DNA from: Chloroflexota bacterium
GTDB taxonomy: Bacteria; Chloroflexota; Anaerolineae; Aggregatilineales; UBA3940
NCBI GenBank assembly: GCA_010092775.1
Contig: JAADYZ010000410.1
Coordinates: 1 to 8,344, forward strand
Direction: 5' to 3'
Length of the DNA: 8,344 nt
Shown: positions 1-5,922 of the stretch, piece by piece
Layout of the letters: the number at the start of each line of letters is the position of its first letter
Numbering within the stretch: position 1 is the first letter of the stretch
Position numbers and translations under genes: made by a program
Notes under the pieces: generated by a model
Database searches by the model: none
What the model was told of the DNA's origin: nothing
The model's input: only the letters and a program-made list of their open reading frames with translations

Positions 1-738
1 CCCGAGGGGCGGCAGAAAGCGATTCGCAATCTGCGCCAGAACGACGTGGATGCCCTGGTGGTGATCGGTGGCAACGGGTCGCAGTCTGGCGCCAGCGCAC
101 TCAACGAGGATGGCTTTCCGGCAGTCGGCGTCGCCTCGACTATCGATAACGACCTGTTGGGCTCGACCATTACTATCGGCGTCGACACGGCGCTCAATAT
201 TGCCCTTGAGGCAATCGACCGGCTGAAGGTGACGGCCTCATCGCATTCGCGTGCGTTCCTGGTTGAGGTGATGGGCCGCGACTGTGGCTACCTGGCGCTG
301 ATGGCGGGGATCGCTGGTGGGGCTGAAGCCGTGCTGATTCCAGAGGTCGCGACGGAGGCCGAGACGGTCGTCGATATGATCCAGGAAGCCTACATGCGCG
401 GCAAGAAGCACGCCATGATCGTGGTGGCCGATGGGGCCAAGTACAACGCTGAAGCCCTGATCAACTACTGCGAGGCCCGCCGCGAGGAGCTGGGTTTCGA
501 TATGCGGGCCACCATTCTGGGGCACGTACAGCGCGGTGGTGCGCCCACCGCCTTCGACCGCATCCTGGCCACACGGCTGGGGGCGGGGGCCATCCACAGC
601 CTGGCACGTGGTGAGACCGGTGTCCTGGTTGGTGTAGCTGGCGATCGCATCATGACTACGCCGCTGAAAGAGGTGGCCGGGAAGACGAAAGGCATCGACC
701 TCAACCTGTACAATCTATCCAACGTATTGGCCAAATGA
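1..738 (+). CDS. pfkA: 6-phosphofructokinase, C-terminal part (5' end outside window)
   Basis: Catalyses phosphorylation of fructose 6-phosphate to fructose 1,6-bisphosphate in cytosolic glycolysis. The frame is open from base 1, so about 80 N-terminal residues are missing and the GTG at 46 is internal. Visible family motifs, in order, are the nucleotide loop GGNGS (67-81), the catalytic TIDND, the TIGVDTA stretch, EVMGRDCGYLA, and near the C-terminus GHVQRGG with the following DR. These match E. coli PfkA Asp127/Asp129, Arg171, His249 and Arg252. The Gly matching E. coli Gly104 is kept, which favours ATP over pyrophosphate as donor. Two substitutions are notable: the Asp of GGDGS (E. coli 103) is Asn, and the residue before TIDND is Ser rather than Gly or Lys. 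The C-terminus is of normal length and ends in TGA. The family call is secure; the phosphoryl donor is inferred. Confidence 0.93.
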   Translation, partial: PEGRQKAIRNLRQNDVDALVVIGGNGSQSGASALNEDGFPAVGVASTIDNDLLGSTITIGVDTALNIALEAIDRLKVTASSHSRAFLVEVMGRDCGYLALMAGIAGGAEAVLIPEVATEAETVVDMIQEAYMRGKKHAMIVVADGAKYNAEALINYCEARREELGFDMRATILGHVQRGGAPTAFDRILATRLGAGAIHSLARGETGVLVGVAGDRIMTTPLKEVAGKTKGIDLNLYNLSNVLAK

Positions 739-746
739 GACAACCT

Positions 747-772
747 GGCGAGCGGGGCGCGCCTCGCTCGCT
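747..772 (+). terminator. GC-rich hairpin after pfkA, possible weak terminator
   Basis: Nine bases after the pfkA stop, an 11-bp stem (747-757 with 762-772, two G-U pairs) closes a CGCG tetraloop. The core is GCGAGCG pairing with CGCTCGC. There is no T-run afterwards (CCATTCAT follows), so it may be a weak or factor-assisted terminator, or an mRNA-stabilising hairpin. The structure is seen in the sequence; its role is inferred. Confidence 0.4.
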
Positions 773-807
773 CCATTCATCGTATTGACATTCATGAAAC
801 GAGCAGA

Positions 808-1287
808 ATGACGACCATCCGACCGATCTCGCAAGAAGACCACGAGTGGGCACACCGCCTGCTCACCGAAGCCTGGGGATCAACCCAGGTTGTCAGCCGT
901 GGCGTGCTCCACCATGTGATGGAATTGCCTGGCTTTGTCGCCGAACATGAAGGGAATCGCGTTGGGCTACTGACTTACCATATCAACGGCCTGGCCTGCG
1001 AATTGGTGACCATCAACAGCCTGGTGCGTGGCCTGGGAGTAGCGACTTCGCTGATTGAAACCCTCAAATCTACCGCTCGTGAAGCAGGCTGTCAGCGCGT
1101 GTGGCTGGTTACGACCAACGACAATATGCACGCGCTGCGCTTCTACCAGAAGCGCGGCTTTCAGTTGATCGCCTTTCACCGCGACGCCGTGACCGATTCG
1201 CGCAAACTCAAACCGCAGATTCCAGCTCGTGGCCTGGACGACATCCCGATTGAACACGAGCTTGAACTCGAACTTCGACTGCTGTGA
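808..1287 (+). CDS. GNAT-family N-acetyltransferase
   Basis: 159-residue single-domain acetyltransferase of the GNAT fold, expected to move an acetyl group from acetyl-CoA to an amine. Motif A, which binds the CoA pyrophosphate, is seen as VRGLGVA (about residues 73-79). It is followed by the helix SLIETLKSTAREAG, the strand VWLVTTNDN and the motif-B segment ALRFYQKRGF. The tail (RKLKPQIP, then an acidic IEHELELEL end) resembles a recurrent bacterial GNAT subfamily of unknown substrate with TTNDN and 'LKP-IP' signatures. Start: ATG at 808 gives the expected N-terminal strand (TTIRPIS). No convincing Shine-Dalgarno precedes it, and the upstream ATG at 794 is out of frame. It follows pfkA by 69 bases and is translationally linked to the next gene. 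The substrate cannot be read from the sequence. Confidence 0.9.
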   Translation: MTTIRPISQEDHEWAHRLLTEAWGSTQVVSRGVLHHVMELPGFVAEHEGNRVGLLTYHINGLACELVTINSLVRGLGVATSLIETLKSTAREAGCQRVWLVTTNDNMHALRFYQKRGFQLIAFHRDAVTDSRKLKPQIPARGLDDIPIEHELELELRLL

Positions 1288-1292
1288 GGTGA
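1286..1292 (+). promoter_or_regulatory. Shine-Dalgarno overlapping the GNAT stop codon
   Basis: GAGGTGA overlaps the TGA stop of the acetyltransferase (1285-1287) and lies directly before the ATG at 1294. It fixes that start and implies translational coupling within one transcript. Confidence 0.8.
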
Positions 1293-1293
1293 C

Positions 1294-2724
1294 ATGATTT
1301 CAAGCAAGCGCCTGCCGCTACTGGCTCTGATGTTGAGCCTTATTCTGATCCTGCCGACCGCAGCCCACGCTGGCGAGCGTCAACAAAGCCGATTCGATCC
1401 GGCAGTCCTGGACGCCTTTCTAGAGTCCCAGGTCAGTCAGCATCGTTTACCCGGCCTGTCGATTGTCGTCGTGAGCGCTGATGAGATATTGTACGAGCAA
1501 GGCTACCGCGATCTCCAGCCCACCTCAATCGTTTATGTTGGCTCAGTCAGCAAACCGATCACCGCCTATGCAGCGCTGCAGCTGGCGCAGGCCGACGCCA
1601 TCGATCCGGCTGAGCCGGTGCAAACTTACCTGCCCTGGTTTGGGTTCACCGACCCCACACTGGCCGAACAAGTCACTGTGCAAGATCTGCTGAATCATAC
1701 CAGCGGTCTGTCCGATTTGGGCTATCGAGTTAATCTACCGGCCACTGCGAGCATCGAAACGGCGGCGCGCGACCTCGAACGGGCCGATCCTACTGGCACC
1801 CCCGGCGAGACCTTCGCCTACTTCAACAGCAATTATCAAGCACTCGGCGCGGTGATCGAAGCCGCCAGCGGCGACCCTTATGAGCAGATCATCGCTGACC
1901 AGGTTTTCGACCCGCTCGGTATGACCGACTCGATGGCCAGCAGCACGGCCCCCAGCCAAGGGGTGCTGACGAGCGGCCACAGTGCGTTCTTTGCCTTTCC
2001 TTTCCAGCGGCAAGAACCTCATGTGACCTATGGTCTGCCTTCCGGCTACCTGATCAGCACGACAGCCGACCTGGCGCGTTTTGCACAGGCTCAGCTTGGT
2101 GACGAGGATTGGCTGCCCGCCAATGTAAACACGGCTGATCTACCCTATGAGAACGGCTGGTTTGCGGCTGATTATGGAAATGTGCGGGGCTTCGAGCATA
2201 CCGGCGACCTGGGTAACTACCACGCCGGAATTGTGCTGCTGCCCGATCAGGACCTCGCTTTTGCCTACACGGTCAATCTTAACCATGTGCTCTACGCCGT
2301 GATGGCCTATCCGACCATCCGGCAGGGCGTGGTCGCTGCGATTAGCGGTGACGAGCCGCAGCAGGGCACCTCGATGAGTGTGCTGTTCACGATTCTGGCG
2401 GTCGTCTTCCTGATCACAGTGGGCAGTGATGTGCGCTGGTTTATCTCAGGCTATCCACGCTGGCGCGAAGCCGCTCAAGGTGCACCCCTGAACAGAATGC
2501 TGCCCGGCCTGCTGCTGCAATTGGGCGTGGTGATCCTGCTGGCTTTTGGGGTCCCGGTTTTCATCTCTCAACTGACGGGACGGGCAGTCAACTTCGCAAC
2601 GATCTTTGGCCTGTCGCCTGATTTGGGCCTGTGGTTGGCTTTCGGCGTACTCAGTAATCTAGGTAAGTTCGGCTTGAAAGCCGCCTTCATCGCCCAGCAA
2701 GGCAGGGCAGAGCATGCAGGCTAG
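1294..2724 (+). CDS. Serine hydrolase, beta-lactamase/PBP4* type, with C-terminal membrane segments
   Basis: 476-residue exported penicillin-binding-protein-like serine hydrolase (Pfam Beta-lactamase type, class C fold). A signal peptide is clear: basic n-region, hydrophobic stretch at about 7-20 and probable cleavage after AHA (26). Active-site motifs are all present: SVSK (Ser84 nucleophile, Lys87 base), YFN (176-178, the YxN motif) and HTG (302-304, in place of KTG). The LLNHTSGL segment (132-139) is typical of the family. After the catalytic domain (about 33-352) come three hydrophobic segments (about 362-378, 404-425 and 444-466) that should anchor the protein. The domain would then face the outside. 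Members include D-aminopeptidases, esterases and peptidoglycan-related enzymes, so true beta-lactamase activity should not be assumed. It is coupled to the upstream acetyltransferase and convergent with the next gene (21 bases between stops, no terminator visible). Confidence 0.9.
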   Translation: MISSKRLPLLALMLSLILILPTAAHAGERQQSRFDPAVLDAFLESQVSQHRLPGLSIVVVSADEILYEQGYRDLQPTSIVYVGSVSKPITAYAALQLAQADAIDPAEPVQTYLPWFGFTDPTLAEQVTVQDLLNHTSGLSDLGYRVNLPATASIETAARDLERADPTGTPGETFAYFNSNYQALGAVIEAASGDPYEQIIADQVFDPLGMTDSMASSTAPSQGVLTSGHSAFFAFPFQRQEPHVTYGLPSGYLISTTADLARFAQAQLGDEDWLPANVNTADLPYENGWFAADYGNVRGFEHTGDLGNYHAGIVLLPDQDLAFAYTVNLNHVLYAVMAYPTIRQGVVAAISGDEPQQGTSMSVLFTILAVVFLITVGSDVRWFISGYPRWREAAQGAPLNRMLPGLLLQLGVVILLAFGVPVFISQLTGRAVNFATIFGLSPDLGLWLAFGVLSNLGKFGLKAAFIAQQGRAEHAG

Positions 2725-2745
2725 CGAAATGCCACAGCTTGAGTA

Positions 2746-3822
2746 TCATTGGCGCTCTCGGAGCAGCGTCACAAGCTCGTCCAGCGCCGTCAGGATGACT
2801 TCAGGGCGATCCAACATCACGGAATGTGAGCTGTCTTCGACCACAATATAGCGGCTTTCTGGTTGAGCGGCGGCCACCCAGTCCTGGTACCACACTTCTT
2901 GTAAGCTGTTGCGCTGGTTAAACAGCTCAATTTGTTCAGCCGTTTGCTGCTGGATGAAGGCGGCCTCTGGCGCATTGTCGGGGTCGAAGACGTACACGAT
3001 GACATCAGTCGGCCATACGATGCTCTCGGTCATCTCTCGGACATCTGCGACCATTTGCGGCGAGAACTGCTCGTGCCAGGCTTGCAGCGCCTTGCGCGTC
3101 CCGGTGGTCATCCGCACCCTGTCATAATAATCTCGATTGGTGACGTTCACGCTCTGGTCGAGTGGCCCCTGAAAGAAGGGGACGAGCAGCCGCCCGATAC
3201 CCAATTGTAGGACCAAGTTAGCGGTCGTATCGGTCAGCCCGATGGGTGAGCTGTCTGCATATTGGAGGACCTCATCCTCATGCAAGATGCTTCCTTCAAA
3301 TGACACGAGCGCGACTACCTCAGGAGCATCCGGGTTCGGATTGTCCATGTAGCGAAAGATAGGCAGCATCCCAGCCGAGAACCCTGCCAGGATAACCTGC
3401 TCCTCTTCGATCTGTGCCAGGAAATCAGCGAGATCAGCCGCAATGTTGGCCGGATAGGCTGGAGGACCAGGATCGCTCCAGGTAACGTTGGCTTGATCAA
3501 AAGCATAAGTCTGGACGAATTCGCCTGCTTCAAGTTGGATCGCCTGCCAAAACTCCGAACTGCATACGATACAGCCTACGAACACCAGCGCGATGTCGTC
3601 CGGGTTGTCGCTCCCGCTAGGGTAGACGTGAACCTGCCGCCCGTCGCCAACTGGATAGAATGTGCTGGCTTCCGGCGGATTGTTGAGGACGCGCGCGTCA
3701 TGAATGCTCTGGCTGATGGTCGTATAGGACAGAAAACCCAGCAGCAGTCCACCCAGCAGCAGTCCAATGCGGGCGGCCCAGGCGCTCAGCCCCACTCGCT
3801 TGTTTGCCTTCTTGTCGGTCAT
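2746..3822 (-). CDS. Membrane-anchored alpha/beta hydrolase
   Basis: 358-residue alpha/beta-hydrolase-fold protein of unknown substrate. A short basic N-terminus precedes one hydrophobic segment (about 15-34), read as a signal anchor that places the enzyme outside the membrane. The nucleophile elbow is GFSAG (Ser149). The likely acid is Asp280 or Asp282 in VFDPDN, and the likely base is His333 in DSSHSVMLDRPE, a typical C-terminal His context. The strand before the first loop (LVFVGCIVCSS, about 79-89) sits where the oxyanion hole is expected and carries two close cysteines. Start: the ATG at 3822 has a strong Shine-Dalgarno 6 bases upstream. A longer in-frame GTG at 3849 lies inside the probable -10 box and has no ribosome site, so it was rejected. 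The gene runs convergently to the serine hydrolase. The fold assignment is firm; the substrate is unknown. Confidence 0.85.
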   Translation of the reverse strand: MTDKKANKRVGLSAWAARIGLLLGGLLLGFLSYTTISQSIHDARVLNNPPEASTFYPVGDGRQVHVYPSGSDNPDDIALVFVGCIVCSSEFWQAIQLEAGEFVQTYAFDQANVTWSDPGPPAYPANIAADLADFLAQIEEEQVILAGFSAGMLPIFRYMDNPNPDAPEVVALVSFEGSILHEDEVLQYADSSPIGLTDTTANLVLQLGIGRLLVPFFQGPLDQSVNVTNRDYYDRVRMTTGTRKALQAWHEQFSPQMVADVREMTESIVWPTDVIVYVFDPDNAPEAAFIQQQTAEQIELFNQRNSLQEVWYQDWVAAAQPESRYIVVEDSSHSVMLDRPEVILTALDELVTLLRERQ

Positions 3823-3828
3823 CTCCTG

Positions 3829-3835
3829 CCTCCTC
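3829..3835 (-). promoter_or_regulatory. Shine-Dalgarno deciding the alpha/beta hydrolase start
   Basis: On the minus strand GAGGAGG lies 6 bases before the ATG at 3822. It supports this start over the GTG 27 bases upstream. Confidence 0.8.
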
Positions 3836-3847
3836 AGCTTTGGGGGC

Positions 3848-3876
3848 ACCTTACCGCATCGTCGTCAGGGCGTCAA
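3848..3876 (-). promoter_or_regulatory. Probable promoter of the alpha/beta hydrolase
   Basis: Minus strand: TTGACG (3871-3876, five of six matches to the -35 consensus), a 17-base spacer, then TAAGGT (3848-3853, a weak -10 that keeps the conserved TA...T). Transcription would begin near 3841, giving a leader of about 20 bases that contains the Shine-Dalgarno. The promoter lies inside the 3' end of a decayed gene. Confidence 0.45.
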
Positions 3877-4045
3877 CTCGCAGAATGGTGCTTAGCACGA
3901 TCGAGCCGATCAAACTGTTTAGACTGACGGGCCTACTCAGGGGCATCTGCTTGATCCGTTCACCATCGATGATTTCAAATGCACTTCTTCGTCATAGCGG
4001 CGAACGAAGCCATCTAGGCTGAGGCGATTACGTTTGGGTTGCCAT
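3851..4045 (-). pseudogene. Decayed N-terminal fragment of a Uma2-family (DUF820) gene
   Basis: This stretch has no intact gene, but three minus-strand reading frames read in turn give one coherent protein start. From ATG at 4045 comes MATQT, then a stop. A shift gives RLSLDGFVRRYDEEV (from about 4026). A one-base loss at about 3981 gives FEIIDGERIKQMP and a tail ending at TAA (3851-3853). The pattern 'LSL-x-x-F-x-x-x-Y-(D/E)-(D/E)-E-x-x-FE-II-DGE-x-I' is how many Uma2-family proteins begin. That family has a PD-(D/E)XK nuclease-like fold, is usually about 190 residues long and is abundant in Chloroflexota and Cyanobacteria. Only about 64 residues remain and the catalytic region is missing. 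The start has a possible GGAG, which overlaps the stop of the upstream FHA-lipase gene. The frameshifts are seen directly; the family name rests on recalled motif resemblance. Confidence 0.6.
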
Positions 4046-4061
4046 GGTCGCAATCAAGCTC

Positions 4062-5780
4062 CTACACGGGGACCGCTTTGGTCAGCTCGATCATCAGGCG
4101 CATCTGCACGTCCTTGTCAACATATAGGCTGCCATGATGCTGTTCCACCGGGTGGATTTCACTGCCCTGGATGATGGCGCTGCGCTTAATCACGGAGTTA
4201 TCACCGTTATCGTCGTAGACCAAGTCCATATTGGTGAAGCGGCCATCGCGGTCAACCACGACATTCACGCGGGCGATCGTGCGCAGGTTGTAGCCAAACA
4301 CAGACACGGTCGGCACACTGCTGGTCTGGCCGAGTTCGCGATGGAACTTCAAGGCATCGCGCAGGAAGGGGCGCTGCCAGTCCTCCAACCAGGTGTCTTG
4401 GCTAAACAGATTCAGTTCCGCCCCAGTCTGATCATAAACTTTCGGATATAAGGGCAGCGACTGGTACATTGGTGGGAAGGTGGCCAGCAGTTCGCGGAAG
4501 CGATCACCCAGGTTGCCAAAGGGCAGCACGCCGCGCCCGGTTAGCAGCGAGGGAATCGACTTGCCCAGACCATAGTTCGGCCCACCAATTGAGATGAAGC
4601 GCCCCACGATGTCTTTTCCGCCCAGTCGCTCGATGAAGTAGCGCGTGCTGAGGGTGCCCATGCTGTGCGCCAGGATGGCGTAGGGTGGGGGGGCATCCCA
4701 CTCGTCAAGTGCCTGGGCCAGGTGAGCGGCAATTTCGCGGTTATCGAGCCGCCAGTCGTGCGGAAACTCCAGCAAATCGACCCCGCGCGTATATCCCAGG
4801 TCTTCTTCCAGGAAGTCACCAAGGCGGCTGTACTGCGCCACCTGGAGAAGGTTAGGCACGATGACCACTTCATCGACCACTGCACGCGGCTCCAGCGACA
4901 TGACCGGTCGGCCTGCATCCAGCCGATAGATCTCCGGATCGATGAAGGCACGCCACACGTTTGGCCACTGTCGCGTGGTATCCGACCACAACTCAGAGCC
5001 CATGAAGCCAGGGATCACCACCACAGGCATGCGGCTGGGGGTGCCATCACTGCGATAGAGGGGTTCATCGTAGTGCAGATCGGTATTATTGAAGGCATTC
5101 TTAAAGGTAATGTGTGCGTCCCCGATGCGCAGGGTCTCGCCAAAGGACAAGTGATGGGCACCGTCGATCCGACGCCCATCAGCCCAGGTGCCGTTACGGC
5201 TGTTCAAGTCACGGATGAAGTAAACGCCGCCGCGCTCTTCAATGACCGCATGTTGGCGCGACACTTTGCCCTGGTTGATCAAGACATCGCTGCGTGGGTC
5301 GCGCCCGATGACCATGCCATCCTGTACCACCACCTCCCAGGTCTTCTCCGGAGTGTGGATCACAATACGTGGCGCGTCCGTCGCGAAGACGGTTTGCAGA
5401 ACAGCCGTATCCTCGATCGTGGTGGTCAGGTCCCGTTCGTCGTCGATAAACGGGAAGTCGGATTGAGCCTTGGGAAGCGGCTCCAGATTGAAGCGTATCT
5501 GCGTATCACCGACGGTGATCACGTCGTTGGGGTTGACGGCTGTTTCCTGTTCCACTGGCCGACCATTGAGCGCCGTCCCATTGCGCGAGTCAAGGTCGAC
5601 AATGCTGGGGCCCTCGTCGTCGATCTCAAACATCGCATGGACCCGCGACACCCGCCCATCGTCTAGCACAATGTCGCTGTCGTTGTCGCGACCGAGCGTG
5701 GCCTGTGGCTTGATCAGGGTGATCTCGCGGCGCGTCCCGTCTGGTAAGATGATGCTTAAAGTTCCGTAATTTGTCTTCAT
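4062..5780 (-). CDS. Tandem FHA domain protein fused to an LCAT-like lipase/acyltransferase
   Basis: 572-residue cytosolic protein with no signal peptide or membrane segment. FHA domain 1 spans about 5-100: GR 30-31, SRVH 45-48, NGT 67-69. FHA domain 2 spans about 137-228: GR 159-160, SRQH 174-177, NGT 196-198. Both keep the Arg, Ser and Asn that bind phosphothreonine in this family. The linker (about 103-136) is acidic and contains TTTIED. The C-terminal domain (about 250-572) is an alpha/beta hydrolase resembling lecithin:cholesterol acyltransferases. It shows an oxyanion-type PGFMGSELW (257-265), FPHDWR (339-344, compare PYDWR in LCAT), nucleophile elbow AHSMG (Ser373), GDNSV (Asp527) and HH (548-549) as the likely triad. 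Start: the open frame continues to 6077, but that extension crosses a terminator and the upstream gene and has no FHA-like sequence. ATG 5780 fits a leaderless transcript; ATG 5789 lies within the -10 box. The likely role is phosphorylation-dependent lipid or ester hydrolysis or acyl transfer. The substrate is unknown. Confidence 0.88.
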   Translation of the reverse strand: MKTNYGTLSIILPDGTRREITLIKPQATLGRDNDSDIVLDDGRVSRVHAMFEIDDEGPSIVDLDSRNGTALNGRPVEQETAVNPNDVITVGDTQIRFNLEPLPKAQSDFPFIDDERDLTTTIEDTAVLQTVFATDAPRIVIHTPEKTWEVVVQDGMVIGRDPRSDVLINQGKVSRQHAVIEERGGVYFIRDLNSRNGTWADGRRIDGAHHLSFGETLRIGDAHITFKNAFNNTDLHYDEPLYRSDGTPSRMPVVVIPGFMGSELWSDTTRQWPNVWRAFIDPEIYRLDAGRPVMSLEPRAVVDEVVIVPNLLQVAQYSRLGDFLEEDLGYTRGVDLLEFPHDWRLDNREIAAHLAQALDEWDAPPPYAILAHSMGTLSTRYFIERLGGKDIVGRFISIGGPNYGLGKSIPSLLTGRGVLPFGNLGDRFRELLATFPPMYQSLPLYPKVYDQTGAELNLFSQDTWLEDWQRPFLRDALKFHRELGQTSSVPTVSVFGYNLRTIARVNVVVDRDGRFTNMDLVYDDNGDNSVIKRSAIIQGSEIHPVEQHHGSLYVDKDVQMRLMIELTKAVPV

Positions 5781-5787
5781 AACTGTC

Positions 5788-5796
5788 ATTATAGCA
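5788..5796 (-). promoter_or_regulatory. Extended -10 promoter of the FHA-lipase gene
   Basis: Minus strand TGCTATAAT is a perfect extended -10 element (TGn plus TATAAT). Seven bases after the TATAAT comes the ATG at 5780, so transcription should start at or within a base or two of that ATG, giving a leaderless mRNA. No good -35 box is visible at 16-18 bases, as is common for extended -10 promoters. Confidence 0.65.
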
Positions 5797-5820
5797 AACC
5801 GCCCTCTAACCCGCTGTTTC

Positions 5821-5835
5821 GGTCGGCTAACGACC
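5821..5835 (-). repeat. Inverted repeat upstream of the FHA-lipase promoter
   Basis: GGTCG and CGACC are perfect 5-base arms around a 5-base centre (GGTCG-GCTAA-CGACC on the plus strand). The centre lies about 48 bases before the predicted transcription start, a position typical of activator sites. Its role as an operator is inferred. Confidence 0.35.
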
Positions 5836-5887
5836 CCAGTCTTTGGGAGGAAGGTACTGCCCTGGGGATTGCACCCTCGGAGACCAT

Positions 5888-5913
5888 AAAAAAGCCCCGC
5901 TGCTGCGAGGCTT
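5888..5913 (-). terminator. Rho-independent terminator of the glycosyltransferase gene
   Basis: On the minus strand, GCCTCGC pairs with GCGGGGC (one G-U) around an AGCA loop and is followed by six T. The flanking AA can extend the stem into the T-run. It begins about 10 bases after the glycosyltransferase stop, so the FHA-lipase gene needs its own promoter. Confidence 0.88.
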
Positions 5914-5922
5914 ATCTTGCGG

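Noticed and set aside
785..813. Promoter before the acetyltransferase based on a perfect TTGACA (785-790)
   Set aside because: At 16-18 bases downstream there is only ATGACG-like sequence within the start of the gene, so no usable -10 box.
3823..3849. GTG start extending the alpha/beta hydrolase by nine codons
   Set aside because: The GTG overlaps the likely -10 box and has no Shine-Dalgarno, whereas the ATG at 3822 has a strong one at ideal spacing.
4665..5666. 333-residue plus-strand open frame
   Set aside because: Antisense to the well-supported FHA-lipase gene; its translation has no family motifs and the frame is explained by GC-rich codon bias.
5866..5887. T-arm-like stretch resembling a tRNA 3' part
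   Set aside because: The stem does not pair properly and there are no matching anticodon or acceptor arms, so no tRNA is present.
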